64,000 nucleotides of DNA from Roseococcus sp. (lineage in GTDB: Bacteria > Pseudomonadota > Alphaproteobacteria > Acetobacterales > Acetobacteraceae), in the NCBI GenBank assembly GCA_026414745.1, contig JAOAIK010000030.1, positions 123,089 to 187,088 on the forward strand. Direction: 5' to 3'. Shown piece by piece: positions 22,344 to 32,372 of the stretch (positions are counted from its first letter, which is position 1; every line of letters starts with the position of its first letter). The translations under genes and the position numbers were made by a program. A model generated the notes under the pieces. It worked only from the letters and a program-made list of their open reading frames with translations. It had not been told where the DNA came from and did not search any database.

Positions 22344-22748
22344 TCAGGCGTAGCGCCCGGCGGGCTCGAGTTCCTCGCCCATGGTCTCGGGCAGGGGCAT
22401 CTCGCTGATGACGCCCTCGGCCTCGGCCATGGTGCTGCGCAGGTCGCGCAGGAACACGGCACCCTTGAGGGTTCGCTGCACCAGCACGGAGCGGCGGTCC
22501 ATCGGGTCCACCTTGCGCCGGGCGAGATCGAGCTCGCCCAGCCGGTCCAGCGCGCGGGTGATGGCGGGCTTGGAGACGTGCAGTTCCTGCGCCAGCCCGC
22601 GCACCGTATGGGGGCCCGGACTGAGATAGACCGTGAGGAAGACGGCAAGCTGCCGTGCGGAGAGGTCGGGCCCGTCCCGGCGCACCAGCGCGACGATGGT
22701 GTCGCGCAGCACCCCCACCAGCTGATCGGGGTTGTTGGGGTTCGACAT
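22344..22748 (-). CDS. MarR-family transcriptional regulator
   Basis: A 134-residue winged-helix regulator. The helix-turn-helix lies in VRGLAQELHVSKPAITRALDRLGELDLARR, and the wing in KVDPMDRRSVLV. The N-terminal LSARQLAVFLTVYLSPGPHT fits MarR dimerisation helices. A strong GAAGGAAGG ribosome site precedes the ATG. Its promoter region carries an imperfect palindrome, so autoregulation is possible. The regulated genes are not evident; it is convergent with the ghrA-like gene and lies downstream of an aminopeptidase. Confidence 0.88.
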   Translation of the reverse strand: MSNPNNPDQLVGVLRDTIVALVRRDGPDLSARQLAVFLTVYLSPGPHTVRGLAQELHVSKPAITRALDRLGELDLARRKVDPMDRRSVLVQRTLKGAVFLRDLRSTMAEAEGVISEMPLPETMGEELEPAGRYA

Positions 22749-22842
22749 GGCTTCCTTCCTTCTTGCCGCGGCACCAGGCGGCGCCTTGCCCCCGGCCTGC
22801 CGCGGGAGATGACATGCTCGCCATCACAGATGGGGCGTCATG

Positions 22843-22879
22843 CCTGATTGATTAGGAACCACCCGGCGCAGAATTGCAA
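22843..22879 (-). promoter_or_regulatory. Candidate marR promoter with overlapping operator
   Basis: Read leftward, TTGCAA (22874-22879) and CCTAAT (22851-22856) are spaced by 17 bases, a reasonable sigma-70 promoter. The -10 lies inside CCTAATCAATCAGG (22843-22856), a 14-base imperfect palindrome matching at 10 of 14 positions. This could be the MarR operator. The surrounding stretch is noticeably less GC-rich than the rest of the window. Confidence 0.4.
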
Positions 22880-22929
22880 GAAATTCATGTGATGAGACAC
22901 TTGAGAAACGGGCAGCGCTTTCCCATGCT

Positions 22930-24297
22930 TCACGCCCCCTGCAGGAAATCGATCAGGCCGCGGCGCAAGGCGCGCAGGCCGCTGGCTTCGCCACCCTCGG
23001 GGCGGCCGGGCCGCGCGCTGTCGTTCCAGGCGTAGAGATCGACATGCGCCCATGGGATGTCAGCCGGAACGAACCGGCTGAGGAACAGCCCGCCGATGAT
23101 CGCCCCGGCCATGGGCTTGGTCGCGACGTTCGACAGGTCCGCCACACGGCTGTCCAGCCAGTTCTCGTAGCCCGGATGCAACGGCAGCCGCCACAGCGGC
23201 TCGCCCGCCGCGCGGCCACCGGCCAGCAGCGCCTCGGCCAGCGCCTCGTGGTCGGTGAAGAGAGCCGGAAGATCAGGCCCCAACGCCACGCGCGCCGCGC
23301 CGGTCAGCGTCGCCGCGTCGAGAATCAGCCGCGGCCGCTGTTCGGCCGCATGCGCCAGCAGGTCGGCCAGCACGAGGCGGCCCTCGGCGTCGGTGTTGCC
23401 GATCTCGACCGTGAGGCCCTTGCGGGTGGGGATCACATCGAGCGGGCGCATCGCCGTCCCGCTCACGCTGTTCTCCACCGCGCCCACCAGCAGCAGCAGG
23501 CGCAGCGGCGCCTCGAGGGCCATCAGCGTCTCGGCGAGGCCGATCATGACCGCCGCCCCGCCCATGTCCTTCTTCATCCGCAGCATGGCCGAGGAGGGCT
23601 TGAGGTCGAGCCCGCCCGTGTCGAAGCACACCCCCTTGCCGCAGAGCGCGACGAGCGGCGCGTCCTGCGCACCCCATTCGAGCATCGCCACGCGCGGGGC
23701 GCGCGGGCTTCCCCGCCCCACCGCGGCCAGGGCAGGGTAGCCGCGCTCCAGCGCCTCACCGTCGATGACGGTCACGCGCGCGCCGTGCGCAGCCCCGAGT
23801 CGCTCCACCGCGGCGGCGAGCTCGGCGGGGCCGAGATGGTTGGCCGGGGTGTTGATGAGGTCGCGCGCGTGCCAGATGGCCGCAGCCTCCGCCAGCTCCT
23901 CGGCGCGGCCCGAGGGGGGGACCAGCGTCGCGCGCGGTGGACCGGGCTGGCGGAAGCGCTCGAAGCGGTAGGCGCCGAGGCAGAAGCCGAGCAGCGCGCC
24001 TTCGGGCGCCGGCTCGGCGAAGCGCCAGGCACGGGCAGGAAGCGCGGTGGCCAGCGCGCCGTAGCCGAGATGTCCCTCCGGCGCGCCGAACAGCGCTCCG
24101 GTCAGCCCCTCGCCGTCGGTGAGCCAGGCCAGCTCGCCCGGCTTGGCGGCAAAGCCCAGGGCCCGGGCCAGGCCCGATCCTGGCAGCGTCTCCCATGCGC
24201 CAGGGGTGACGACATGGATGGGCAGCGCATCGGCCTCCTCCGGGGCGAGGCAGGGCAGGGCGGGCACGGCGGGACTCCTCGGCGTCTCGGCCGCCAT
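22930..24297 (-). CDS. Leucyl aminopeptidase family protein (M17)
   Basis: A 455-residue cytoplasmic metallo-aminopeptidase. The M17 signature NTDAEGRL is present ([16 protein letters not shown]), preceded by [30 protein letters not shown] with the metal- and bicarbonate-site residues. The N-terminal domain is divergent, as is usual in the family. It removes N-terminal residues from peptides and fits peptide turnover together with the nearby importer. It is divergent from hisS, with 76 bases between start codons. Symbols such as pepA or pepB cannot be assigned with certainty. Confidence 0.92.
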   Translation of the reverse strand: MAAETPRSPAVPALPCLAPEEADALPIHVVTPGAWETLPGSGLARALGFAAKPGELAWLTDGEGLTGALFGAPEGHLGYGALATALPARAWRFAEPAPEGALLGFCLGAYRFERFRQPGPPRATLVPPSGRAEELAEAAAIWHARDLINTPANHLGPAELAAAVERLGAAHGARVTVIDGEALERGYPALAAVGRGSPRAPRVAMLEWGAQDAPLVALCGKGVCFDTGGLDLKPSSAMLRMKKDMGGAAVMIGLAETLMALEAPLRLLLLVGAVENSVSGTAMRPLDVIPTRKGLTVEIGNTDAEGRLVLADLLAHAAEQRPRLILDAATLTGAARVALGPDLPALFTDHEALAEALLAGGRAAGEPLWRLPLHPGYENWLDSRVADLSNVATKPMAGAIIGGLFLSRFVPADIPWAHVDLYAWNDSARPGRPEGGEASGLRALRRGLIDFLQGA

Positions 24298-24373
24298 GCT
24301 GCCGCGCCGCCGTCGGGTCTTGAAGGGGGCCGCCCTTGTCGCCCGGCGCGCGCGGCGCTACCCGCCCGGCACC

Positions 24374-25630
24374 ATGGCGACCATCAGGCTCCAGCCGCCG
24401 CGCGGCACCCGCGACCTCATCGGCGAAGAGTTCCGCCGCCATCACCGGGTGATCAAGACGGCGCGGCGCATCTGCGCCCTCTACGGCTTCGAGGAATGGG
24501 CCACGCCCATCTTCGAGGACACGCGCGTCTTCGCGCGCGGCCTGGGCGAGACCTCCGACGTCGTCTCCAAGGAGATGTACACTTTCGAGGACCGCGGCGG
24601 AGAGAGCATCACGCTGCGGCCGGAGAACACGGCGGGCGTGTGCCGCGCCCTCGTCTCCAACGGCCTCACCCAGTCGCTGCCGCGCAAGGTGTTCTATGCC
24701 GGGCCCATGTTCCGCTACGAACGGCCGCAGGCCGGGCGCTACCGCCAGTTCCACCAGATCGGCGCCGAGGTGCTGGGCGCGGCGGAACCCCTCGCCGATG
24801 CCGAGGTGATCGCCTGCGGCCATCACATCATCCGCGAGCTCGGCCTCGCGGAGGGCGTGGTGCTGGAGGTGAACACGCTGGGCGACGCCGAGAGCCGCGC
24901 CGCCTATCGCGCCGCGCTCATCGCCCATTTCAGCGCGCACCGCGACAAGCTCAGCGAGGACAGCCGGCGGCGGCTGGAGAGGAATCCGCTGCGCATCATC
25001 GACAGCAAGGAGGCCGAGGACCGCGCGCTGGTGGCCGATGCGCCGACCATCGCGCCCTTCCTCACGCCCGCGGCCCGCGCGCACTGGGACTCGCTGCGCC
25101 GCTACCTCGACGCCTTCGGTCTGCCCTGGCGCGAGAACCCGCGCATCGTGCGCGGCCTCGACTACTACAGCCACACGGCCTTCGAGTTCGTGACCGACCG
25201 GCTGGGCGCGCAGGGCACGGTCATGGGCGGCGGCCGCTACGATGGCCTCGTGGAGGAGATGGGCGGCCCGCCCACCCCCAGCGTCGGCTGGGCGGCGGGG
25301 GTGGAGCGCCTGGCCATGCTGATGGAGCGCGCCGGCCTCACCCCGCCCGCGCCGCGCAACGTCGCCGTGATCCCGGTGAGCGAGGCCGAGGAGGGCGTGG
25401 CGCTCGCCTTGCTGCAGCGGCTGCGCGCGGCGGGGGTCGCGGCCGAGATGGCCTATCGCGGCACCCTCAAGCGCCGCATGGAGCGCGCCAACAGGCAGGG
25501 TGCGCGCGCCGCCTTCATCATCGGCGAGAGCGAGGCCGCGCGCGGCGTGGCGCAGTTCCGCGACCTCGATGCGGGCACGCAGGAGGAGGTGGCGCTGGAG
25601 GCGGCGGTGGGGCGGGTCGCGCCGCTCTGA
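24374..25630 (+). CDS. hisS: Histidyl-tRNA synthetase
   Basis: A class II aminoacyl-tRNA synthetase that charges tRNA-His. From the ATG at 24374 it has 418 residues and starts [20 protein letters not shown]. Motif 2 is [23 protein letters not shown], the histidine-specific block is [13 protein letters not shown], and motif 3 is [14 protein letters not shown] plus [11 protein letters not shown]. The C-terminal anticodon-binding domain follows. The open frame extends upstream without family similarity, so this start is preferred. Confidence 0.97.
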   Translation: MATIRLQPPRGTRDLIGEEFRRHHRVIKTARRICALYGFEEWATPIFEDTRVFARGLGETSDVVSKEMYTFEDRGGESITLRPENTAGVCRALVSNGLTQSLPRKVFYAGPMFRYERPQAGRYRQFHQIGAEVLGAAEPLADAEVIACGHHIIRELGLAEGVVLEVNTLGDAESRAAYRAALIAHFSAHRDKLSEDSRRRLERNPLRIIDSKEAEDRALVADAPTIAPFLTPAARAHWDSLRRYLDAFGLPWRENPRIVRGLDYYSHTAFEFVTDRLGAQGTVMGGGRYDGLVEEMGGPPTPSVGWAAGVERLAMLMERAGLTPPAPRNVAVIPVSEAEEGVALALLQRLRAAGVAAEMAYRGTLKRRMERANRQGARAAFIIGESEAARGVAQFRDLDAGTQEEVALEAAVGRVAPL

Positions 25631-25631
25631 A

Positions 25632-26054
25632 TCAGATCAGGCAGGCCTCGCGCAGCGCAGCGCGCAGGGCGGGGGGCAGCCGCTCCACCCCGCGCGCCGC
25701 CGGTGCGGCATCGAGATCGGGCGGCGCGTCCTCGGCCGCGAGATAGCGCCAGCCCTGGAAGGCTTTCTGGGCGCGGGCGGCCACGGGGATCAGCTCCGGA
25801 TCCAGCACCAGGCCGCAGCAGGGCGTGCCGTCGTCCCAGCGGTCCTCGATGATGTCGAGCAGGCGCTGGCGCAGCTGCACGAAGCCGCCGATCACCCAAT
25901 AGAGGCTGCCGCCGGCCAGAAGCTCCTCGCGGCGCTTCGGCATCATGCGCGTCTGGTGACGCAGCGGCGGCTCCTCGGCCGCACGGCGCTCCTGGATGGC
26001 GCGCAGATGCGCCACGTCCCGCACGCCGACGGAGAGCTTGATGAGGTGCAGCAT
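25632..26054 (-). CDS. DUF1489 family protein
   Basis: A 140-residue protein typical of alphaproteobacteria, with no known function. It starts MLHLIKLSVGVRDVAHLRAIQ, the conserved family N-terminus. It continues with the HQTRMMPKRREELLAGGSLYWVI and DPELIPVAARAQKAFQGWRYL blocks. A GTG at 26099 would add 15 residues and overlap the upstream hydrolase stop, so coupling through that codon remains possible. It ends one base after hisS on the opposite strand. Confidence 0.8.
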   Translation of the reverse strand: MLHLIKLSVGVRDVAHLRAIQERRAAEEPPLRHQTRMMPKRREELLAGGSLYWVIGGFVQLRQRLLDIIEDRWDDGTPCCGLVLDPELIPVAARAQKAFQGWRYLAAEDAPPDLDAAPAARGVERLPPALRAALREACLI

Positions 26055-26095
26055 GGCCCCCTGCCATGTGGCGCGGGCGCGGAGTCGCACAAGCC

Positions 26096-26866
26096 TCACG
26101 CCAGCGCGGCCAGCATGGCGCGCCGCAGGGCGCCCTCGGGGTCATGGCCGGGTCCACGGGCGACGAGGGCGATGTGGCTGCCCTGCAGGATGAGATGCCG
26201 CGCCCCCGGCAGCAGGGCCGAGCTCACGGCGACCTGCCCGTCATTGGGTCCCACGCGCTCCTGCAGCCAGAGCGCCAGCGCGGCGAGATGCGGGCCGCGC
26301 CCGAGCCGCAGCCGCGGCCGGAAATGGCTCGCCACGGTCACCACGGGCAGGCTCTCGACCAGGCGCCGGATATCGGCCGCATGCGCTGCCATCCAGGCCT
26401 GGCGCGCGGCGGTGGTGAGATCGGCGATGCCCCGGCCGCTGCCGCTGCGGAACAGGCGCGCCGTGGCCAGGGCGATGCCGGCGAGCGGCCGGGACTCCGC
26501 CACGAGGTCCGCCACCTCGCTGCCGTAGAAGGGCGATTGGAAGGCGAGGAAGGCGGCGCAGCGCAGGGCGGTGGCGGGCTCGACCAGCGCCGCCAGCGCC
26601 TCCACACCCCCCTTGCTGTGCCCGATCACCAGGGCACCGGGCGGCCCCTCATGCAGCGCGGCGCGCAGGCGTTCGGCATTGGCGGCCACGGGGTCGGCGG
26701 TGGGCACGCGCAGCACCTCGGGCCGCGCGCCATGCGCGGCCAGCCAGTCGGCGTGCGCATCCATGTAGTCGAGGCCGAGGCGCACCACCGCATCGCCCAT
26801 CAGCCCGTAGCAGAGAAGGGCGCGGCGGCCGCGGAGGAAGTCCGCGAGCGCCGCCCCCGGCTCCAT
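26096..26866 (-). CDS. Alpha/beta-hydrolase fold protein
   Basis: A 256-residue protein with a lipase-type nucleophile elbow, ALVIGHSKGGVEALAAL (about residue 79). The catalytic histidine is likely in ILQGSHIALV near the C-terminus. There is no signal peptide and the substrate is unknown. It follows sdhB by six bases on the same strand, so it may be read through from the sdh operon, and its stop overlaps the alternative GTG start of the DUF1489 gene. Confidence 0.75.
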   Translation of the reverse strand: MEPGAALADFLRGRRALLCYGLMGDAVVRLGLDYMDAHADWLAAHGARPEVLRVPTADPVAANAERLRAALHEGPPGALVIGHSKGGVEALAALVEPATALRCAAFLAFQSPFYGSEVADLVAESRPLAGIALATARLFRSGSGRGIADLTTAARQAWMAAHAADIRRLVESLPVVTVASHFRPRLRLGRGPHLAALALWLQERVGPNDGQVAVSSALLPGARHLILQGSHIALVARGPGHDPEGALRRAMLAALA

Positions 26867-26872
26867 CCGCCC

Positions 26873-27655
26873 CTAGCCCTGGCGCTCCACCATGAGCTGC
26901 TTGATCTTGCCGATCGCCTCCGCGGGGTTGAGGCCCTTGGGGCAGGTGCGCGTGCAGTTCATGATGGTGTGGCAGCGATACAGGCGGAACGGGTCCTCGA
27001 GCTGGTCGAGGCGCTCGCCCGTCGCCTCGTCGCGCGAATCCGCGATCCAGCGGTAGGCCGCGAGCAGCACGGCGGGGCCGAGGTAGCGGTCGCCGTTCCA
27101 CCAGTAGCTGGGGCAGGAGGTGGAGCAGCAGAAGCACAGGATGCACTCCCACATGCCGTCCAGCTTCGCGCGCTCCTCCTTCGACTGCCGCCGCTCCTCG
27201 TCGGGCGGGGGCGGCGTGTCGCTCTTGAGCCAGGGCTCGATGGAGCGGTACTGCGCGTAGATCTGCGTCAGGTCCGGCACCAGATCCTTCACCACCGGCA
27301 TGTGCGGCAGCGGATAGATCCGGACATCGCCCTTCACCTCCTCGATGGGCTTGAGGCAGGCCAGCGTGTTCAGCCCGTCGATGTTCATCGCGCAGGAGCC
27401 GCAGATGCCCTCGCGGCAGGAGCGGCGGAAGGTGAGGGTGCTGTCGATCTCGTTCTTGATCTTGATCAGCGCGTCGAGGACCATCGGCCCGCAGCGGTCG
27501 AGATCGACCTCGTAGGTGTCCAGGCGCGGATTGGCGTCGCCGTCCGGATCCCAGCGGTAGATCTTGAACGCCTTGACCTTGGTCGCCCCGGGCGCAGCCT
27601 TGAAGGTCTTGCCCTCGCCGACGACGGAGTTGCGGGGAAGGGTGAAGGTCGCCAT
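26873..27655 (-). CDS. sdhB: Succinate dehydrogenase iron-sulfur subunit
   Basis: A 260-residue electron-transfer subunit of respiratory complex II. The 2Fe-2S ligands are in [21 protein letters not shown]. The 4Fe-4S ligands are in [12 protein letters not shown], and the 3Fe-4S set is completed by [17 protein letters not shown]. It passes electrons from SdhA flavin to quinone at the membrane anchors. Last of the canonical sdhC-sdhD-sdhA-sdhB operon. Confidence 0.97.
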   Translation of the reverse strand: MATFTLPRNSVVGEGKTFKAAPGATKVKAFKIYRWDPDGDANPRLDTYEVDLDRCGPMVLDALIKIKNEIDSTLTFRRSCREGICGSCAMNIDGLNTLACLKPIEEVKGDVRIYPLPHMPVVKDLVPDLTQIYAQYRSIEPWLKSDTPPPPDEERRQSKEERAKLDGMWECILCFCCSTSCPSYWWNGDRYLGPAVLLAAYRWIADSRDEATGERLDQLEDPFRLYRCHTIMNCTRTCPKGLNPAEAIGKIKQLMVERQG

Positions 27656-27666
27656 GGGCCCGCTCC

Positions 27667-29478
27667 TCAGTACACCCGCGCCTTGGGCGGGAACACCTGC
27701 ACCTCGTTGGTGAGGGTGCGCATCTTGACCGCGCGGTAGTCGAGGCGCACCTCGCCCTTCTCGTCCATCCAGGCGAGGGTGTGCTTCATCCAGTTCGCGT
27801 CGTCGCGCTCCGGATAGTCCTCGTGCGCGTGGGCGCCGCGGCTTTCCTTGCGCGCCTCGGCGCTGACGATGGTGGTCATCGCGTTGCCGACGAGGTTCTG
27901 GAGCTCGAGCGCCTCCACGAGATCGCTGTTCCAGATCAGGCTGCGGTCGCTCACCCGCATGTCGGAAAGCCCGCCGTGCACCTTCCTCATCTTCTCCACC
28001 CCCTCGGCCAGAAGCTCCGAGGTGCGGAACACGGCCGCGTGGGCCTGCATGGTGCGCTGCATCTCGATCCGGATCTCCGCGACCGGCGTGCCGCCCTTGG
28101 CGTGGCGGGTGCGGTCGAAGCGGTCGAGGCTCGCCTCGCCCGCGCGCGGCGGCAGGGGCGGCTGGGTCGCGCCGGGCTTGATCGTCTCGGCGGCGCGGTG
28201 GGCCGCGGCGCGGCCGAACACCACGAGGTCGAGCAGCGAGTTCGTGCCGAGGCGGTTCGCGCCATGCACCGAGACGCAGGCCGCCTCGCCCACCGCCATC
28301 AGCCCGGGCACCACCGCGTCCTCGTCCTCGCGCGTCGGTCGCAGCACCTCGGTGTGGATGTTCGTGGGGATGCCGCCCATGTTGTAGTGGACGGTGGGCA
28401 GGATCGGGATCGGCTCCTTCGTCACATCCACCCCGGCGAAGATCTTGGCCGTCTCGCTGATGCCCGGCAGCCGCTCCTGCAGGATGTCGGCGCCCAGATG
28501 CTCGAGATGGAGGTGGATGTGGTCCTTGAGCGGGCCCACGCCCCGCCCCTCGCGGATCTCCATGCTCATGGCGCGGGAGACCACGTCGCGGCTGGCGAGG
28601 TCCTTCGCCGTCGGCGCGTAGCGCTCCATGAAGCGCTCGCCCTCCGAGTTCGTCAGGTAGCCGCCCTCGCCGCGCGCGCCCTCGGTGATGAGGCAGCCCG
28701 CGCCGTAGATGCCCGTCGGGTGGAACTGCACGAACTCCTGGTCCTGCAGCGGCAGGCCGGCGCGCAGCACCATGCCCCCGCCATCGCCCGTGCAGGTGTG
28801 CGCCGAGGTGCAGGAGAACCAGGCGCGGCCGTAGCCGCCGGTGGCGAGCACCGTGGTCTGCGCGCGGAAGCGATGGATCGAACCGTCCTCCAGGCACCAG
28901 GCGATCACGCCGCGGCAGGCGCCCTCCTCGTCCATGATGAGGTCGAGCGCGAAATACTCCACGAAGAACTCGCAGCCGTGCTTGAGCGACTGCTGGTAGA
29001 GGGTGTGCAGGATGGCATGGCCGGTGCGGTCGGCGGCGGCGCAGGCGCGCATGGCCGGCGCCTTGCCGTAATGCGTCATGTGCCCGCCGAAGGGGCGCTG
29101 GTAGATCCGCCCGTCCTCGGTCCGCGAGAAGGGCACGCCGAAATGCTCGAGCTCGATGACGGCGGGGATGGCCTCGCGGCACATGTACTCGATGGCGTCC
29201 TGGTCGCCGAGCCAGTCCGACCCCTTGACGGTGTCGTACATGTGCCAGCGCCAGTCGTCCTCGCCCATGTTGCCGAGCGCGGCCCCCACGCCGCCCTGCG
29301 CGGCGACCGTATGGCTGCGCGTGGGGAAGACCTTGGTGATGCAGGCGGTCTTCAGCCCCGCCGCGCCCATGCCGAAGGTGGCGCGCAGCCCCGCGCCGCC
29401 CGCGCCCACCACCACCACGTCGTAGGTGTGGTCCACCACCCGGTAGGCCCCGAAGCTCGGCTTGCTGATCGCGTTCAT
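27667..29478 (-). CDS. sdhA: Succinate dehydrogenase flavoprotein subunit
   Basis: A 603-residue catalytic subunit that oxidises succinate to fumarate. The FAD-binding [12 protein letters not shown] is near the N-terminus. The histidine for covalent FAD attachment is in [11 protein letters not shown], and the catalytic arginine region is [21 protein letters not shown]. The C-terminal block [21 protein letters not shown] is typical. It is separated from sdhD by 94 bases, in which GGAACGGAT occurs twice in tandem just before the start and includes the ribosome-site region. Confidence 0.97.
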   Translation of the reverse strand: MNAISKPSFGAYRVVDHTYDVVVVGAGGAGLRATFGMGAAGLKTACITKVFPTRSHTVAAQGGVGAALGNMGEDDWRWHMYDTVKGSDWLGDQDAIEYMCREAIPAVIELEHFGVPFSRTEDGRIYQRPFGGHMTHYGKAPAMRACAAADRTGHAILHTLYQQSLKHGCEFFVEYFALDLIMDEEGACRGVIAWCLEDGSIHRFRAQTTVLATGGYGRAWFSCTSAHTCTGDGGGMVLRAGLPLQDQEFVQFHPTGIYGAGCLITEGARGEGGYLTNSEGERFMERYAPTAKDLASRDVVSRAMSMEIREGRGVGPLKDHIHLHLEHLGADILQERLPGISETAKIFAGVDVTKEPIPILPTVHYNMGGIPTNIHTEVLRPTREDEDAVVPGLMAVGEAACVSVHGANRLGTNSLLDLVVFGRAAAHRAAETIKPGATQPPLPPRAGEASLDRFDRTRHAKGGTPVAEIRIEMQRTMQAHAAVFRTSELLAEGVEKMRKVHGGLSDMRVSDRSLIWNSDLVEALELQNLVGNAMTTIVSAEARKESRGAHAHEDYPERDDANWMKHTLAWMDEKGEVRLDYRAVKMRTLTNEVQVFPPKARVY

Positions 29479-29572
29479 CCGTTCCGATCCGTTCCGCCTC
29501 GCGCCGCCCTGCGGCGCCCCATCACGATACTCGGCGCGCGAGGGCGCCGCGTCACATGCCGTTCCGCTCTTG

Positions 29573-29980
29573 TTACGAAGCCAGGGCGATGCGCAGCACC
29601 GCGAAGGCCGAGGCGAGAGCCATCAGCGCCGAGGCGCCCTGGACGAGCAGGATCAGCCCCTTCCGCCGCAGCTCGCCGCGCACGTAATCCTCGATCACCA
29701 CCTGCAGCCCGGCGGCCATGTGGTGGAAGGTGGCGGCGATCAGCGCCAGCAGCAGCACGGCGTTCACCGGCCTGCCGATGAAGGCGAGCGTCTCGGCGTA
29801 GGAGGCGCCGGCGAGGCCGACCATGCTCGCCACGAACCAGACGGTGAGCGGCAGCAGCGCGAGCGAGGTGACGCGCTGCATCCACCAGTGATGCGTGCCC
29901 GATTTCGCCGAACCGAGTCCGCGCACCCGTCCAAGGGGCGTGCGCAGCGCCGCCTCGTGCACCCTGTTGCCGTCCGCCAT
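29573..29980 (-). CDS. sdhD: Succinate dehydrogenase membrane anchor subunit
   Basis: A 135-residue hydrophobic subunit of complex II with three predicted transmembrane helices. The [18 protein letters not shown] segment carries the histidine region for heme b and the conserved DYV motif seen in SdhD. The N-terminal [23 protein letters not shown] is typical of alphaproteobacterial SdhD. It anchors SdhAB and helps form the quinone site. Confidence 0.93.
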   Translation of the reverse strand: MADGNRVHEAALRTPLGRVRGLGSAKSGTHHWWMQRVTSLALLPLTVWFVASMVGLAGASYAETLAFIGRPVNAVLLLALIAATFHHMAAGLQVVIEDYVRGELRRKGLILLVQGASALMALASAFAVLRIALAS

Positions 29981-29987
29981 CGGTCGC

Positions 29988-30425
29988 TCAGCCCCAGAAG
30001 AGAAGGAGAAGGGCCCAGGTCAGCACCGTCAGGGCCGCCGTGCCGATGAGCACCGCGCGCCCCGTGGCGTAGACCGAGGGAAGGTCGAAACCGCGCCCGG
30101 CATCCCACACCAGGTGCCGGATACCCGCCAGCGTGTGGTACCAGCCTGCCGCGGTCAGCCCGAAAAGGAGAAGCAGTCCGGCAAACGAGGAGAGGAACCA
30201 CTGCACGGCGGCGAAGGCCGCCTCTCCGGTGGCGGCCGCCATCAGCCACCACACCAGGAGCAGCGTCCCGGCCGACCAGAGGACGCCCGTGATGCGGTGC
30301 ATGATGGACAGGGCGCTCGTCATCTGCGCCATGTCGTAGACCTGGAGATGCGGCGAGAGGGGGCGGCGGATCAGGCTCCCGTCGCTGCGTCGGCCGATGA
30401 ACCCGGCCTCCCGTGCATCCGTCAT
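29988..30425 (-). CDS. sdhC: Succinate dehydrogenase cytochrome b556 subunit
   Basis: A 145-residue membrane subunit with three helices. RPLSPHLQVYDMAQMTSALSIMHRITG is the family signature, with the quinone-site serine and arginine. HTLAGIRHLVWDAGRGFD carries the heme-ligand histidine. The ATG at 30425 is chosen because GGAGG lies eight bases upstream; the frame stays open to 30584 with unlikely leader residues. First gene of the sdh operon. Confidence 0.94.
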   Translation of the reverse strand: MTDAREAGFIGRRSDGSLIRRPLSPHLQVYDMAQMTSALSIMHRITGVLWSAGTLLLVWWLMAAATGEAAFAAVQWFLSSFAGLLLLFGLTAAGWYHTLAGIRHLVWDAGRGFDLPSVYATGRAVLIGTAALTVLTWALLLLFWG

Positions 30426-30749
30426 GCGCTCAGCCTCCATGCCGGAAGCCCGCCACATGCCTTCCCTTGGGGCCGGGCAGGGCGCGCCGCCGCCATGGGC
30501 TGCCACCACCGCGACCGCGGACCGCCATCGGGAACCCCGGCATCGGGAACTCCAGCCTTGCTTCCTCGCCCCGCTTCTAGGCACCGCGTCATGCGGCCGT
30601 CAATTCCGCGCCCGGCGAGGCCCCTGGCGAATGTCTCGATGGCGGAAAGTTGCCGTCCGGATGTAAATCCCCCGTTGACCAGACCCATGCGACGCAAGAG
30701 TCTGCATCGCTGGGCCTCCGGGCCGCATCATCGACGCCGCCCGGGGAGG
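30426..30749. other. Intergenic gap between sdhC and a divergent binding-protein gene
   Basis: This 324-base gap should contain the leftward sdh promoter and a rightward promoter for the TctC-type gene. I see no coding frame with family features, no convincing -35/-10 pair and no strong hairpin in it. Confidence 0.5.
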
Positions 30750-31760
30750 ATGGGGATAGCCGTGATCCGAACGATCCACGCCGCGCTTCTGGCGCTGATG
30801 CTGGGCGCGGCCGCCGCCGCAGCCGCCCAGCCCCAGCCCCCCGCGAGCCTTCCGGGCCCGATCGCCCCGCCCGCCGGGGCGGAGCCCATTCGGCTCCTCG
30901 TTGGTTTCCCTCCGGGCAGCACGGTGGACCAGCTCGCCCGCGTGGTGGCCCAGGGGCTGTCGCAGCGGTTGATGCGCCCGATCGAGGTCGAGAACCGCAC
31001 CGGCGGGCGCGGCGGCCTCGCCGCGGAGACGCTCGGGCGCGCCACTCCCGACGGCAACACCCTCGGCATCGTGCCGGCGAGTCTCCTGGTGCTCGACCGG
31101 CACCTCGCGCGGCAGCTCGGCCATGATCCACAGGCAGATCTGACCCCCATCAGCCGCCTTGCCAGCATCCCCCTGCTGGTGCTCGCGCCCCCGGGGCCGG
31201 GCCCGCGCACCATCCCCGAACTCGCCGATGCGTTGAAGGCAAGGCCTGGAAGTTGCGGCACTTCCGGAGCGGGAACGGTGAGCCATCTCGCGCTCGAGCT
31301 GCTGCTGCGCACCCTCAACGTGCGCTGCGACATGCTGCACTACCGCGGCCGCAACGGCGCCGTGGCGGAATTGATCAGCGGGGGTGTCCAGGTTTATGTC
31401 GAATCCGCTGTCATCGGACTGCCACTGGTGCGCGAGGGGCGGGTTCGCCCGCTCGCCGTCACCTCCCGCGCGCGCTCGCCGCTGCTGCCGGAGGTGCCGG
31501 CGGTGGGAGAGACCATCCCAGGCTTCGAGGCGGAAAGCTGGGTGGCCTTGATGGGTCCCCGCGGCCTGCCCGAGGTGCTGGTGAAGCGGTTCGAGGCGGC
31601 GGCCATCGCGGCGGTGCGTGATCCCGCGGTGGCCGGGCGGCTGCGCGCCCTGGCCGCGGACCCCGTCGGGGGATCGCGGGCGGAGCTCACCGCCACGATC
31701 CGCGCACAGGATTCCATTTGGGGGCCGGTGGCCCGCGCCGCCGGAGTGACCGCTGATTGA
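30750..31760 (+). CDS. Bug/TctC-family tripartite tricarboxylate transporter binding protein
   Basis: A periplasmic solute-binding protein of about 336 residues, with a signal peptide (IRTIHAALLALMLGAAAAAAAQ). The mature part shows the Bug family blocks LLVGFPPGSTVDQLARVVAQGL, VENRTGGRGGLAAE and GTSGAGTVSHLALELL. The start may be the ATG at 30750 or a GTG at 30762, which is better placed behind GGGGA. No TctA or TctB membrane genes are nearby, so it is an orphan. Family members bind carboxylates or other small molecules. Its stop overlaps the start region of the DUF3052 gene. Confidence 0.85.
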   Translation: MGIAVIRTIHAALLALMLGAAAAAAAQPQPPASLPGPIAPPAGAEPIRLLVGFPPGSTVDQLARVVAQGLSQRLMRPIEVENRTGGRGGLAAETLGRATPDGNTLGIVPASLLVLDRHLARQLGHDPQADLTPISRLASIPLLVLAPPGPGPRTIPELADALKARPGSCGTSGAGTVSHLALELLLRTLNVRCDMLHYRGRNGAVAELISGGVQVYVESAVIGLPLVREGRVRPLAVTSRARSPLLPEVPAVGETIPGFEAESWVALMGPRGLPEVLVKRFEAAAIAAVRDPAVAGRLRALAADPVGGSRAELTATIRAQDSIWGPVARAAGVTAD

Positions 31761-32151
31761 CACCACGCTCGAGGCTTCCATTCCCCGGAAGCTCGGATTC
31801 AAGCCCGGCATGGTCTGTTCCGTCCTGGAGCCGCCGGCCGGATTCAAGCATGGGCTGCCGGCGTCCAACGCCTCCGAGCCCGAGCTCATCCTCGCCTTCG
31901 CGACCGACCGTGCCTCGCTCGCGCGCGTCGCCGCGCGCGCGCTCGACCTCTACGGGGTGGGCGGGCGCTTGTGGGTCGCCTACCCGAAGAAGAACGGGCC
32001 CATCCGTTCCGATCTCGACCGCGATCACGGGTGGGAGCCGCTGACCCAGGCCGGGCTGCTGCCGGTGACGCAGGTGGCCTTGGACGGCACCTGGTCCGCC
32101 CTGCGGTTCCGGCTGCGTGAGGAAATTCCCACCCTGGCGCGCAAGGCCTGA
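31753..32151 (+). CDS. DUF3052-like protein with a non-AUG start
   Basis: A protein of about 132 residues. The fold begins before the first in-frame ATG (31810): the upstream codons give TTLEASIPRKLGFKPGMV, matching the LPKKLGIKPG-type opening of DUF3052 proteins. It continues with LILAFATDRASLARVAARAL and LWVAYPKKNGPIRSDL, then GTWSALRFRLR. Between the in-frame stop at 31747 and this segment the only usable starts are CTG (31753) and ATT (31756). GGAG at 31743-31746 is well spaced for CTG. It overlaps the end of the Bug-type gene. Function unknown. Confidence 0.7.
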   Translation: MIDTTLEASIPRKLGFKPGMVCSVLEPPAGFKHGLPASNASEPELILAFATDRASLARVAARALDLYGVGGRLWVAYPKKNGPIRSDLDRDHGWEPLTQAGLLPVTQVALDGTWSALRFRLREEIPTLARKA

Positions 32152-32236
32152 CGCCTCGCCTCGGGGCCTGTCGCCCGCTGGGGGGCGCTTCTACCGCACG
32201 CACGAAGCTGTCACCTTCGCGCCCCTCAGTCGGGCG

Positions 32237-32328
32237 CCCATGGCGACGCGCCGCCATGGGTCCCGTCGCCGGGCGGCGGCCCTCCGGCCCTTGGCGTCGC
32301 GGCACAGGCCGCGGGCCGCATCCGCGGC
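32237..32328. terminator. Hairpins in a convergent gap
   Basis: The 221-base gap between the DUF3052 gene and the agmatinase-like gene on the other strand holds a stem CCCATGGCG/CGCCATGGG (32237-32260, six-base loop). A second stem is GCCGCGG/CCGCGGC (32308-32328, seven-base loop). Neither is followed by a U-run, so intrinsic termination is uncertain. The gap has no other clear content. Confidence 0.35.
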
Positions 32329-32372
32329 CTCGGCCCTCCGGGCCGCAGGGTTGGGACGTCGTGCGCTTGGTA

